A stretch of DNA of 56,044 bases from Hormoscilla sp. GUM202 (GTDB lineage Bacteria; Cyanobacteriota; Cyanobacteriia; Cyanobacteriales; Desertifilaceae): positions 203,347 through 259,390 of the forward strand of contig RFFC02000004.1 of NCBI GenBank assembly GCA_005518205.2, read 5' to 3'. The notes under the pieces are model-generated. The model made no database searches. It worked only from the letters and a program-made list of their open reading frames with translations, and was not told the DNA's origin. This document shows, piece after piece, positions 30,940 through 40,575 of this stretch (the stretch's first letter is position 1; each line of letters starts with the position of its first letter). The position numbers and the translations under genes are program-made.

Positions 30940-32889
30940 ATGAATGCATCCATCAAGTCCCGTGCCCATCGACTCACAGATAAAGAACGTGCCTGTCTGG
31001 CAAAGATGGTAGATTACTCCTCATTACAGTCTATACCGGAAATCTGGCCCCTGGCCGCAGAGAAATTCGGGGATGCGATCGCCCTCATGGACCCCCAGGC
31101 CCAACCAGCGGTGCAGCTAACCTATAGGGAGTTAAACTCGCAGATCCAGCAGTTCGCCTCCGGGTTGCAAGCTTTGGGAGTAAAACCGGGCTCACGCATC
31201 TCTCTGATAGCAGATAATAGTCCCAGCTGGTTCATTGCCGACCAGGGGATGATGAGGGCGGGGGCTGCGAACGCAGTGCGGAGTTCTCTATCAGATCCCT
31301 CCGAACTGCTATACATCATCGAAAATAGCGAGTCAACAGCTATAGTAGTAGAAAATCTGGCAACGCTGGAAAAACTACGTACTGGCATGGACGATCTACC
31401 CATTGAGTCCGTCCTCTTGCTGAGTGATGAAGCACCCCCCTCCAATGAGGCGTTGCCAGTGCGGAACTTTTCCCAACTGATGGAGATAGGTCTCCAGCAG
31501 CAGCCCCAAGCAGTCAGCCAAAACCACCAGACCCTGGCAACTCTGATCTATACATCTGGCACCACTGGGAAACCCAAAGGGGCAATGCTATCTCATGGTA
31601 ACTTGTTGCATCAGGTGACAAATCTGGGAGTAGCAGTGCAACCACAACTGGGAGCTCGGGTTCTCAGCATCCTACCATCCTGGCATGTCTACGAACGCAC
31701 TGCCGAATATTTTTTTCTCTCCCAAGGTGCCACCCAGATATACACCAACCGCCGCCAGTTCAAGAATGACCTGAAAAAGTACATGCCCGTCTATATGGTC
31801 GGTGTCCCCCGGTTGTGGGAATCGATCTATGAAGGGATCCAAAAGCAGTTCCGAGAGCAACCGGCCAGTAAACAAAAGCTGGTCAACAACTTACTCAACA
31901 TCTCTGGCCGCTACATCGCTGCCCGTCGGCTTGTCCAGGGGTTAGACCTGAATAATCTGACTCCCGGACTGCCTCAACGTCTGCTAGCACTGGTGCAAAC
32001 AGCGGCTCTGTTTCCACTGCATGCCCTAGCAGACCGGCTAGTCTATCAGAAAGTGCGTGCAGGCATAGGTGATTTATTCCAGGTGCTCAGTGGCGGTGGT
32101 TCCCTGGCAATGCATCTGGATAACTTCTTTGAAATTATTGGTGTGGAGATTCTGGTAGGCTATGGCTTAACGGAAACCGCACCGGTGCTGACCGCAAGGC
32201 GCAGTTGGGACAACCTGCGGGGTTCAGCGGGACAACCCATACCCGGTACAGCAATTATGATTGCCGACCCCGATACTGGCCAATCCCTGCCACCGGGGGT
32301 GAGGGGCTTAGTCCTCGCCCGGGGACCGCAGTTAATGCAGGGATATTATCAAAATCCCCAAGCCACTGCCAAGGCCATTAACGAAGCAGGCTGGTTTGAT
32401 ACCGGTGACTTGGGCTGGCTGACGCCCCAAAATCACCTCGTGCTGACTGGTCGGGCTAAAGATACGATCGTACTCACTAATGGAGAAAATATCGAGCCCC
32501 AGCCAATCGAAGACGCCTGCGCCCGCAGTCCCTATATTGACCAAATTATGCTAGTAGGGCAAGATCGGAAATTTCTAGGGGCCTTAATTGTCTCCAACAC
32601 CGAAGCCCTGGCAGCATGGGCAAAGCAGCGTTCCCAGGCGTCCCCGTGGGAACGAGAGGTGGGTGCTATTGACATGGAGAGCAAAGCTGTAGAAGATTTA
32701 ATTCGGCAAGAGCTGGCCAGGGAGGTGAAAAACCGCCCCGGTTACCGCCCGGACGATCGGATCGGTCCGTTCCGTCTGATTAGGGAGCCATTTTCCATAG
32801 AAAATGGCATGATGACCCAAACCATGAAGATCAAACGTCCCGTTGTCACAGAACGCTATCGGGATATAATTGACGGGATGTTTACCTAG
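30940..32889 (+). CDS. aas: Long-chain acyl-ACP synthetase / AMP-dependent fatty acid ligase
   Basis: The 649-aa enzyme activates free fatty acids with ATP and, in cyanobacteria, loads them on acyl carrier protein for lipid recycling at membranes. The AMP-binding motif is LIYTSGTTGKPKGAMLSHGN at about residue 203. Other motifs are VGVPRLWESIYEGIQKQF, VGYGLTETAPVLTARR, WFDTGDLGWL and GRAKDTIVLTNGENIEPQPI. Length and domain order match Slr1609-like proteins. Residues about 565-574 (RSQASPWERE) are encoded by a CGTTCCCAGGC...GTGGGAACG palindrome resembling intergenic repeats at 35049 and 38190, so a short insert may have entered the C-terminal domain. The upstream region is a repeat-rich gap. 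Confidence 0.92.
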   Translation: MNASIKSRAHRLTDKERACLAKMVDYSSLQSIPEIWPLAAEKFGDAIALMDPQAQPAVQLTYRELNSQIQQFASGLQALGVKPGSRISLIADNSPSWFIADQGMMRAGAANAVRSSLSDPSELLYIIENSESTAIVVENLATLEKLRTGMDDLPIESVLLLSDEAPPSNEALPVRNFSQLMEIGLQQQPQAVSQNHQTLATLIYTSGTTGKPKGAMLSHGNLLHQVTNLGVAVQPQLGARVLSILPSWHVYERTAEYFFLSQGATQIYTNRRQFKNDLKKYMPVYMVGVPRLWESIYEGIQKQFREQPASKQKLVNNLLNISGRYIAARRLVQGLDLNNLTPGLPQRLLALVQTAALFPLHALADRLVYQKVRAGIGDLFQVLSGGGSLAMHLDNFFEIIGVEILVGYGLTETAPVLTARRSWDNLRGSAGQPIPGTAIMIADPDTGQSLPPGVRGLVLARGPQLMQGYYQNPQATAKAINEAGWFDTGDLGWLTPQNHLVLTGRAKDTIVLTNGENIEPQPIEDACARSPYIDQIMLVGQDRKFLGALIVSNTEALAAWAKQRSQASPWEREVGAIDMESKAVEDLIRQELAREVKNRPGYRPDDRIGPFRLIREPFSIENGMMTQTMKIKRPVVTERYRDIIDGMFT

Positions 32890-32973
32890 ATGATGGCAGT
32901 CCGACGTCGGCGGCTCGGCTGAATGCTTAGAGAATGATGACAAAATTAGCAAAGTCAAATTGAATTACGAAGT

Positions 32974-33423
32974 ATGGAAGTGTCCAAAACAAGTCTGATG
33001 CTGAAGCGACAAGTCCAAGTCAAGGCGATCGTAACTCCTCGCTGGAAGGAGGAAGTGCAACTGCAACTGCAGAATCAAATCAACCAGATTGATAGCCAAC
33101 TGCAACAGCTGGAAATGCAAGGACAGCAGGCGATCGAGCAAGTTCAGCAGCAAAACCTCCAACCTCTGAGTGCTCAAGCGAACCAACAAATTCAAAACAT
33201 TCAAGGGCAGGTGAATCAAAAGAAAAATCAACTACTACAGCAGAAAAACCAAAGTCTGCAACAGCTAAATCAATTGCAGACGCTGGAGTTGGAACAGGAG
33301 GTATCTCAAGGTCAAATCGACAGCTTCTTTGAAATCGAGAAAGGTCAAAACATAATCGAAAAAATGCGAGTAGAAATGGTCCTGCGTGATGGGATCGTGG
33401 AAGAAATTCGCGGCGAATTATAG
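32974..33423 (+). CDS. YlqD family protein
   Basis: The 149-aa protein has the YlqD pattern: a beta-rich start (LMLKRQVQVKAIVTPRWKEE), a long glutamine-rich coiled coil (residues 30-110, many QxxxQLQQ repeats), and a C-terminal beta segment (GQIDSFFEIEKGQNIIEKMR, VEMVLRDGIVEEIRG). The family is small and has no established function. It lies between aas and the pyruvate dehydrogenase E2 gene on the same strand; the YlqD-E2 neighbourhood is common in cyanobacteria. Start ATG 32974 follows a weak RBS. Confidence 0.8.
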   Translation: MEVSKTSLMLKRQVQVKAIVTPRWKEEVQLQLQNQINQIDSQLQQLEMQGQQAIEQVQQQNLQPLSAQANQQIQNIQGQVNQKKNQLLQQKNQSLQQLNQLQTLELEQEVSQGQIDSFFEIEKGQNIIEKMRVEMVLRDGIVEEIRGEL

Positions 33424-33702
33424 TTTCAGCTCACGGCGAGCTGTCCTGAAGTGGTCCTGACTGCCGTGAGCTATTAGCGTCGGCGCGGCTGATGGCTGAG
33501 GATTTAGAGGAAAGTAAGCAATTATTGCGTTATTTATGCAAAGTTATTGCTTTGCCTAACTCATTGAGGACTAGGCTTTCAGCTTTTATCTTATGCCATT
33601 TGATGGGGACCGCTTAAATGGTGATCGTACATAAGCAGTGTGCCGTTATCGGTGATCGATGATTACTAACAACTAACAACTAATGACTAACAATTGCGGC
33701 TT

Positions 33703-35001
33703 ATGATTTATGAAGTGTTTATGCCGGCCCTCAGCTCCACGATGACTGAAGGGAAGATTGTTTCTTGGGTAAAATCGGCTGGGGACAAGGTAGAAAAAGG
33801 GGAAACGGTGGTGATTGTGGAGTCGGATAAGGCCGATATGGATGTGGAGTCTTTTTATGAGGGCTATCTGGCTACGATCGTTGTAGATGCGGGTGGGGTG
33901 GCTCCAGTGGGTGAGGCGATCGCCCTAATAGCAGAAACGGAAGCGGAAATAGAAACGGCGGTACAGCAGGCGTCTAGTAAAGAATCTACTCCCCAAGTAA
34001 TTGCTGCTACCTCGAGTACTGCTACCGTTCTGGAAAAATCGGAGTCAGATTCTTTTACCGCTAGTCCCCAGACAGCAGCAGCGCCATTAGCGCCAACAGT
34101 TAGTCGCTCAAATGGCAGGGCGATCGTCTCTCCTCGAGCCCGGAAGCTAGCGAAGGAACTGAAAGTAGACTTTCAGACCCTCCAGGGTAGCGGTCCCCAC
34201 GGGCGCATTGTCGCAGAGGACGTGCAAGCAGCAGCAGGTACTCTCAAACCCTCCCCCCCAGCAGTGAGTGTTACCCCCACAGCTAAAGTTGCACCCGTAC
34301 CAACAAAGGCGATACCTCTAGCAACTCCCGGAGAGGTAGTACCATTAAACACGCTGCAAAATGCCGTGGTGCGGAATATGGTGGCGAGTTTGGAGGTGCC
34401 TACCTATCGAGTAGGTTACACCATTACGACTGATAATTTGGACAAACTCTACAAGCTGATTAAGTCCAAGGGGGTGACGATGACAGCGCTGCTAGGGAAA
34501 GCGGTAGCAGTCACCTTGCAGAAACATCCGGAGATCAATGCTCGCTATACAGACCAAGGGATTCAATATAATAGTGCGATTAACATTGCGGTAGCTGTAG
34601 CGATGCCCGATGGGGGTTTGATTACTCCCGTACTGCAAAATGCCGATGCGGTAGATATCTATTCCTTGTCTCGCAGTTGGAAGGGTTTGGTGGAACGGGC
34701 TAGGGCGAAGCAGTTGCAACCAGAGGAGTACAATAGCGGCACCTTTACCCTATCTAATTTGGGCATGTTTGGGGTAGACCGATTTGATGCGATTTTACCA
34801 CCCGGTCAGGGGGCAATCCTGGCGATCGGAGCTTCCCGCGCGCAAGTAGTAGCCACGGAAGAGGGGTTAATAGGAGTGCGGCGACAGATGCAGGTGAACA
34901 TGACTAGCGACCACCGGATTATCTACGGTGCGCAGGCGGCGGCTTTCCTGCAAGATTTAGCGAAGTTGATGGAAACAGATCCACAATCCCTGACATTGTA
35001 G
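33703..35001 (+). CDS. odhB: Pyruvate dehydrogenase E2, dihydrolipoamide acetyltransferase
   Basis: This E2 subunit moves the acetyl group from pyruvate to CoA in the pyruvate dehydrogenase core. I use ATG 33703 (MIYEVFMPALSSTMTEG). One lipoyl domain carries the lipoylated lysine in VESDKADMDVESF. An Ala/Pro/Thr-rich linker leads to the E1/E3-binding domain (SPRARKLAKELKVDFQTLQG). A hinge then leads to the catalytic domain with TFTLSNLGMFGVDRFDAILP and the catalytic His in MTSDHRIIYGAQAAAFLQDL. Size and order are typical of cyanobacterial E2. E1 and E3 genes are not in the window. A heptamer-like AACAACTAACAACTAATGAC tract precedes the start. The symbol follows common cyanobacterial annotation. 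Confidence 0.93.
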   Translation: MIYEVFMPALSSTMTEGKIVSWVKSAGDKVEKGETVVIVESDKADMDVESFYEGYLATIVVDAGGVAPVGEAIALIAETEAEIETAVQQASSKESTPQVIAATSSTATVLEKSESDSFTASPQTAAAPLAPTVSRSNGRAIVSPRARKLAKELKVDFQTLQGSGPHGRIVAEDVQAAAGTLKPSPPAVSVTPTAKVAPVPTKAIPLATPGEVVPLNTLQNAVVRNMVASLEVPTYRVGYTITTDNLDKLYKLIKSKGVTMTALLGKAVAVTLQKHPEINARYTDQGIQYNSAINIAVAVAMPDGGLITPVLQNADAVDIYSLSRSWKGLVERARAKQLQPEEYNSGTFTLSNLGMFGVDRFDAILPPGQGAILAIGASRAQVVATEEGLIGVRRQMQVNMTSDHRIIYGAQAAAFLQDLAKLMETDPQSLTL

Positions 35002-35370
35002 ATGCTTGATGGTTGATTGCTGGGGGTGTGGTCAAAACCCGTTGGCAGGAGTTCCCAGGCTCTGCCTGGGAACGAGGGGGTAAGAATAGTTGACTAAAAT
35101 CTTATATAAATCTGTAGATTTAGATTTATATTGAAAATTAGTGAGCACCTTGCTATACTATAGAGGTGTAAGTGCGAGACGTTCGTAAGCGGGCCGGTCA
35201 GCCCAAACTGGTATCATTGGCCAGAACAAGCGACTAACACTAGCGGATCCCCCCCCTCAGCAATCGGGTGCAGCCCTACCTGACGGGATTGAGGGAGTCA
35301 CGTCAATCCCGGCTGGAAATTGTTTCAGAAGCTGAAAAGAAACCAATCTAACCAAAAAAGGAGAAAGATA
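35002..35370. other. Gene-free stretch before the FG-GAP/LRR gene
   Basis: It contains a GTTCCCAGGCTCTGCCTGGG palindrome (about 35051-35074) and AT-rich DNA with TATACTATAG (35152) as a possible -10 region. The RBS AAGGAGAAAG sits 5 bases before ATG 35371. No gene is seen. Confidence 0.5.
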
Positions 35371-37401
35371 ATGTCAACACCAAGCTTCGGGAAACCCCAA
35401 ACCAACCCCTTTGGGCTCGCAGATGTAGGGAGGAATAGCAGCCCCACCTTCGCCGATATTGATGGAGACGGAGATCTAGATATTTTTGTGGGAGAATGGG
35501 CGGGCAGTCTCAGATATCAGGAAAACCAGAGTACCGCTAGCAGTCCCACCTTCGGGACAAAACAATTCAACCCCTTTGCGTCCCCTCCTGCATCCTATCA
35601 TAGCAGGCCCACCTTTGCCGATCTTGATGGAGACGGAGATCTAGATATTTTTGTGGGAGAAAGGGAAGGCAATCTCATATATCAGGAAAATCAGGATACC
35701 GCTAGCAGTCCCACCTTCGGGACACCCCAAACCAACCCCTTTGGGCTTGCAAATGTAGGGTTGTGGAGTGACCCCCACCTTCGCCGATCTTGATGGAGAC
35801 GGAGATCTAGATATTTTTGTGGGAGAAAGGGAAGGCAATATCATCTATTTTAAAAACGAGGGTACCGCTAGCAGTCCCACCTTCGGGACACCCCAAACCA
35901 ACCCCTTTGGGCTCGCAGATGTAGGGCGTTATAGTAGCCCCACCTTTGCCGATCTTGATAAAGACGGGGTTCTCGATCTTTTTGTGGGAAACAGTGACGG
36001 CAATATCATCTATTTCAAAAACAAGGATACCTTGCTCAATGCAGATGATTATGCAGCCCTGAAGGCTCTCTATAACAGTACTTCTGGGGAGAATTGGAGG
36101 AACAAGACAGGCTGGGATTTCAGCAGCGAAACTCCCCCCTCTGCTTCTGTTGTTAGTGGCTGGCATGGGGTGGTGCGATTCGTTCCGGCGTAAATCAGCA
36201 ATGGTAAAAGTCGGGTCCGGTTCCATTAGCCGGATAACTTTGGTACTCATGGGGGTTTAATTCCCCTCCCCCAGGTACGGGGGTGACACCGGTCCTTAGT
36301 GCTGAGGAGTAACATCACCTCGGTGCTCCGCAAGGACTTAAATGTAGGATAGCTGGTAGCCTGAACCGGTGACGCCACTAGGACAGATGCTCATGGTTAG
36401 AACAAGCAAACTTATGTAAGCCTCGTCATCCAGAACCAGCGGAATAAGGCTATTACGCTGGCCCAAAAGGGAAATGGTAGTTAGTGTTAACCGTCACTCC
36501 TGGTTAGCATCGTACTCGAATAACTCCCGGGGTATAGTAGGGACCTAAAAGCATCGAGAAATGAGACCAAGGAACGAAATAACTTCTCGTGTGCTGTCCT
36601 ACTCAGTAGGAAGTAGGACAAGTTAGATGTTTTGCGCAAGCCACGAGGAGAGGGATGTCCTAAAAAGCCAATGCCCGGGGTAATGCCTGCGGATATGCTG
36701 ACATAGGACGGTGATAGTTGGAAGCCACGGCAATGAGTACCCCTAATAAAGCACGGAACCCTTAGAGGTATGTTTGACCGTCAATCGGCGGGTAAGGGGC
36801 GAAAAGAGGAGTGGTTTGGGTCAAGGGGAGAAATCCCTAGTAAACCTACCTATGACAAAGGGCCAACTACCCAGTAGCCGTATGCGATGAAAGTCGCAAG
36901 CACGGTTCCGAAAGGGAGGGTTGACAAGCGATTGTCAGCTCGACCCCGACCACGGTAGTCGGCTCACGGGTGACGGAAATCGAGCTGAACAAGAACGACC
37001 TGAGCGGTACGCTCCCCTCCGAGTTAGGTGAACTCAGTAATTTGCAAAGACTCCGCCTGCAAAGCAACGACCTGAGCGGTACGCTCCCCTCTGAGTTAAG
37101 TGAGCTCAGTAATTTGCAAGACCTCGGCCTGTACAACAACTCCCTGAGCGGTACGCTCTCCTCTTGGTTGGGCGACCTCAGCAATTTGCAATTCCTCGGC
37201 CTGTCCAAGAACGACCTGAGCGGTACGCTCCCCTCTGAGTTAGGTGAGCTCAGCAATTTGCAATACCTCTACCTGGACAACAGCTCCCTGAGCGGTACGC
37301 TCCCCTCTGAGTTAGGTGAGCTCAGCAATTTGCAAAACATCTGGCTGTACTCCAACTCCCTGAGCGGTACGCTCCCCTCTGAGCTACTTACGATCGCTTA
37401 A
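35371..37401 (+). pseudogene. FG-GAP/VCBS and leucine-rich-repeat protein, split by a frameshift and a group II intron
   Basis: From ATG 35371 four FG-GAP/VCBS repeats (FADIDGDGDLDIFVGE type, calcium-binding DxDxDG loops) read on. An extra C in a five-C run at about 35771-35775 shifts the frame, after which repeats three and four continue (FADLDGDGDLDIFVGEREGN, FADLDKDGVLDLFVGN). Then LNADDYAALKALYNSTSGEN and SGWHGV lead to the intron at 36173. Past it the frame resumes as VVGSRVTEIELNKNDLSGTL with six LRRs of the LGELSNLQ type, ending at 37401. Joining the exons gives GVTVVGSRVTEIE, so splicing would be near exact. It looks like a surface or secreted recognition protein, probably inactive because of the frameshift. 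Confidence 0.8.
36173..36947 (+). mobile_element. ORF-less group II intron (intron 2), sense orientation
   Basis: The 5' end is GTGCGATTCGTTCCGGC at 36173. Core blocks are CTGGTAGCCTGAACCGGTGA and AATAAGGCTATTACGCTGG. Domain V is at about 36874-36915 (TATGCGATGAAAGTCGCAAG, CACGGTTCCGAAAG), followed by a GTTGACAAGCGATTGTCAGC stem. It is close kin of intron 1, about 775 bp, with no RT. It lies in the same orientation as its host gene, so it may splice if a maturase acts in trans. Exact ends are uncertain by 1-2 bases. Confidence 0.85.
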
Positions 37402-38504
37402 ATTCCCAATTCTTATTTAAGGAACGGGGGGAGAGCGATGTTAAGGGCAAGGGCAAAATGAACACCTATTGGCTCATAGGGAGAAAGGTGAAATAACCAT
37501 GCCCACTCTACTTCGCTGTCAGACCGCCTTCGCTGTCTCGTGGGTTCAAACCCACGCTATTCCCCGGGACGAGGCGTCTCCTAGGAGCGCTATTCGCACT
37601 ACCCAGGAGACGCCTCGCGCTAATCGCACTACCCGGGGAATAGCGCCGTCTAATAGCTAGCAATTCAAAATTCTCTCATTCAAAATTAAAAAAGGGGAAA
37701 GCCATTAATAACAAGGAGTTCAGCTTTTCGACCTCTGCAATTTAAATGCGCGACAGACTAATACCATAGTTAAACTAATTGTAGGGGTGCATCTCACTTT
37801 TGTAATGTAGCCGGCGCAGGTGGCTGATGGACAGGACGTTGGCCAAACCGGACAAGATGAAAGATAGGTCGAGTTAATTCAAGGGAAAGATGGCCGACCA
37901 TCTTTACTACCACAATAGAAGCCTCAAGTGTAAAGTGGGAATTGCCACAATACCTCTCGGTTAAGACAATTTGAGATTTGAGACTTGAGATTTGGGAAAC
38001 TTTTTCCATGCAGGACTTTCGGAGTTTGCATGATCCTTTCTCTATAAGGCTTTCAGTCTGTTTTCAACCGACTTTAGCGGCTTGGCCGTGGGTTTTAACC
38101 CACGGCGGGCCATGAAGTCAATCGACAATGGTGCAAGATGTCAGTTTTAACTCATATCTTGCACCATTCTCAACTAGAGGCGGAGCCTCGATAACTCGTT
38201 CCCAGGCTCCCGCCTGGGAACGAGAGGAAAACGAGAGGAAAACGTGGACCTTACCCTTTCTCTATAAGGCTTTCAGTGGGTTTTAACCCACTTCAGCTCT
38301 TAGCCCGGGGTTTGAACCCCGGGCGGGCCAAGAGACTAACTGAGAATGGTGCAAGATGTCAGGAGTCTCCGACATGGAAACCTTGGCCCATCTTCTCGAG
38401 CATGTCTTGGGTAAACTAAGGGAAGACCAGAATGTTCTACAGGGGGGATGAGCGATCGGGTCTATCAAGCATTAGACGCCAGGGGCCAACTGGTCTCAGA
38501 AGCA
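37402..38504. other. 1.1-kb gene-free stretch with nested palindromes and duplicated hairpin blocks
   Basis: No intact gene is seen. Nested palindromes occupy 37555-37645. Two related blocks of about 100 bp, at 38038 and 38258, each read TTTCTCTATAAGGCTTTCAG, then a GGGTTTTAACCCAC or GGGGTTTGAACCCC hairpin, then GAATGGTGCAAGATGTCAG or a close form. A CGTTCCCAGGCTCCCGCCTG palindrome lies at 38190. A partial copy of the GTAGGGTGCATC element lies at 37781. A short frame at 38447 (SDRVYQALDARGQLVSEAV) is unrecognised. Confidence 0.6.
37555..37645. repeat. Nested conserved-core palindromes (one unit inside another)
   Basis: The outer arms CGCTATTCCCCGGG and CCCGGGGAATAGCG are exact inverted repeats. 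Inside, GAGGCGTCTCCT (37571) and AGGAGACGCCTC (ending 37616) are a second exact pair enclosing AGCGCTATTCGCACTACCC. The outer unit has its own core, GCGCTAATCGCACTACCC, at 37617-37634. So the inner unit sits between the left arm and the core of the outer one. Confidence 0.9.
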
Positions 38505-38857
38505 GTCATGCACCATCTGGAGTCAACATGTTGAGCGATCGAGGTCAGTTTGTCTATTCTCATGCCTCGGCAGAGGGAGGACATCGCCCTTCTATAACGG
38601 TAATGATGAAGTCGGTGGCGCAGTCTTATGGTAAAAAAACTGTGGGAGTGTTGCTGACGGGAATGGGTAGAGATGGGGCAGAGGGAATGCAGGCGATCGC
38701 CCGTGCAGGAGGTTTCACCATTGCCCAGGACGAAGAGACCTGCGTGGTGTTTGGCATGCCCAAGGAGGCGATCGCCCTGGATGCCGTCCAGAAGATTCTG
38801 CCCATCAGCGCGATCGCACCTCTGCGATCGCGATTAATTGTTAATAGTTCGGAGTAA
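38505..38857 (+). pseudogene. CheB methylesterase, C-terminal fragment
   Basis: The DNA and protein match the last about 105 residues of the intact CheB at 47141-48223: GQFVYSHASAEGGHRPSITV, VGVLLTGMGRDGAEGMQAIA with the catalytic Asp, and FGMPKEAIALDAVQKILPIS. The response-regulator domain and the catalytic Ser and His are missing. Nucleotide identity in the shared part is high, with scattered substitutions, so the duplication is older than the Uma2 copy that follows. It cannot be active. Confidence 0.85.
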
Positions 38858-38961
38858 GCACTTTAGTGCTTTCCGGGTTAGTAGTAAGCACTTTAGTGCT
38901 TTCCGGGTTAGTAGTAAGCACTTTAGTGCTTTCCGGGTTAGTAGTAAGCACTTTAGTGCTT
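38847..38961. repeat. Four-copy palindrome array, AAGCACTTTAGTGCTT type
   Basis: Four tandem 30-base units of GTAGTAAGCACTTTAGTGCT plus TTCCGGGTTA lie between the cheB fragment and the Uma2 copy. The first unit also supplies the stop codon of the cheB fragment (TCGGAGTAA). The same place in the second locus (48216-48319) has a four-copy array of a different palindrome. Confidence 0.95.
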
Positions 38962-38990
38962 CTTTTGAATGATTGTGGAGGTCAAATAAA

Positions 38991-39572
38991 ATGGTACAGA
39001 CATTATCAAAACCATTGACATTAGAAGAGTTTCTGAAGCTACCAGAAACCAAACCCGCTAGCGAGTATATTGATGGTAAAATCATTCAGAAGCCCATGCC
39101 CCAAGGACAACATAGCACAATTCAAGGTGAACTGGTTACGACTATCAACGCCGTGGTCAAGTCTCAGCGAATAGCACGCGCTTTTCCAGAACTGCGGTGT
39201 ACGTTTGGTGGGCGATCGACAGTCCCAGACGTATCGGTGTTTGCTTGGCAGAGAATTCCGCGCGATAAAAATGGGAAAATTGCCAATGTTTTTCAGGCGC
39301 ATCCTGATTGGACAATTGAGATATTGTCGCCCGAACAAAGTCAAACAAAAGTGACCAAAAATATTCGGCACTGTCTGAAATATGGAACGAAAATGGGTTG
39401 GTTAATCGATCCAGGAGAGGAAACAGTTTTAGTCTATATTCCCAAACAAGAGATGGAAATGTATGATGAACCAGGAGATCGACTTCCCGTGCCATCATTT
39501 GCCAGTGAATACATGCTGACTGGTGGACGATCTCTTAGACGAACAGGATGCGATCCTCAAACCCCAGAGTAA
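38991..39572 (+). CDS. Uma2 family putative endonuclease, copy 1 with chimeric C-terminus
   Basis: ATG 38991 follows a GGAGG RBS; the TTG 18 bases earlier was rejected. For 176 codons the protein and the DNA are identical to copy 2 at 48348-48911. The PD-(D/E)XK acids are in VPDVSVFAW and DWTIEILSPEQS. After EYMLT the frames part: copy 2 ends VDDLFAWLLE, while here the DNA switches to the tail of a cheA gene read out of frame (GGRSLRRTGCDPQTPE). The last helix is therefore replaced by 16 foreign residues. Most of the fold is retained, so partial activity is possible. Function of Uma2 proteins is unsettled. Confidence 0.8.
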   Translation: MVQTLSKPLTLEEFLKLPETKPASEYIDGKIIQKPMPQGQHSTIQGELVTTINAVVKSQRIARAFPELRCTFGGRSTVPDVSVFAWQRIPRDKNGKIANVFQAHPDWTIEILSPEQSQTKVTKNIRHCLKYGTKMGWLIDPGEETVLVYIPKQEMEMYDEPGDRLPVPSFASEYMLTGGRSLRRTGCDPQTPE

Positions 39573-40092
39573 GTTACTCAAGCGAGTGCGCAACGTTACG
39601 GGGGCTACCATACTCAGCACGGGGGAAGTATGCATCGTCTTAAATCCCCAAGATTTACTAAAATTGGTACAGAAGCGCAGCGTATCAATCAGAAAGACAC
39701 CGATCGCAGTAGTAGAAGAGAAGAAAAGCAAACCTGTTATCCTGGTAGCAGACGACTCCATTGCCATTCGCACCCAGGAAAAGCGCATTCTAGAAGCAGC
39801 AGGTTATGAAGTAGTCACAGCAGTGGATGGCTTGGAAGCATACAATAAACTGAGAACCCGTGATTTTGACGCCGTGGTATCTGACGTGCAAATGCCGAAT
39901 TTGGATGGTTTATCTCTAGCTGCCCGGATCCGTCAGCATAAGGAGTATAATGAATTGCCAATAGTGCTCGTCACGTCTCTAGCATCAGATGAGGATAAAC
40001 GTCGCGGTGCGGAAGCAGGGGCCAACGCCTACATTCCGAAAGGGACTTTTAGTCAAGAGGAACTTGTCGAGACTTTGAGGAGGTTAGTTTAG
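39523..40092 (+). pseudogene. CheA hybrid kinase, C-terminal CheW-like and receiver fragment
   Basis: The frame starts within the CheW-like domain of a CheA (VDDLLDEQDAILKPQSKLLK, GATILSTGEVCIVLNPQDLL) and continues into a complete receiver domain (ILVADDSIAIRTQEKRILEA, DAVVSDVQMPNLDGLSLAAR with the phospho-acceptor Asp, PIVLVTSLASDEDKRRGAEA, YIPKGTFSQEELVETL). The Hpt, dimerisation and ATPase domains are lost. The break coincides with the Uma2 junction at GTGGACGAT. The receiver itself is intact and could still be phosphorylated if translated, for example from ATG/GTG near 39523. Confidence 0.8.
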
Positions 40093-40575
40093 TTGCAACT
40101 GGTAACGCATATGGTCTCCAGCTTGCGGAATCGCCAGCACAGAGAAGATTATGCACCTATCAATTCCTAGAACGGGAGAAGTGGAAAATATGGATAGACA
40201 AGTACGATTAAGTGACTAACGATTGCACGAGCATTGACTTATATGAGTCCTTGATTGAGTATAGTAGCACAAAAGGATGTCTCACTGAGGAGGCAAAGAC
40301 TCAGAAGTCGGGCAAACTGCTTGTCAGAGAAAATGGGTGATGGTCGAAACACCGGTCAAAGCACTGATGGCATGGAAAAATGGCTCCCCACGACCAATGT
40401 GACGCTCTCTTGACAAAATTGCTGCAATAGGTCATAATAGAGAAGAGCCCGATTGAGAGATCGGGAATCAGTCATAGATCTTATATGTACAGAAAATCAT
40501 CGGCTCGGTCGAAAGAATGTGGTTATTATTTTGTGGAAAACAAAATATGAACATCGAACCGAAAAAAAAGCGCTA
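40093..40575. other. Gene-free stretch
   Basis: Nothing coding is recognised. There is a GAAGTCGGGCAAACTGCTTG word that weakly recalls the CTGCTTGTC repeats at 26670, and AT-rich DNA towards the convergent radical SAM gene end. A GGTCATAATAGA near 40430 could be a -10 region. Confidence 0.35.

Noticed and set aside
37545-37562. GTGGGTTCAAACCCACGC resembling a tRNA T-arm
   Set aside because: It is an isolated hairpin in a repeat-rich gap with no acceptor stem or anticodon arm around it.
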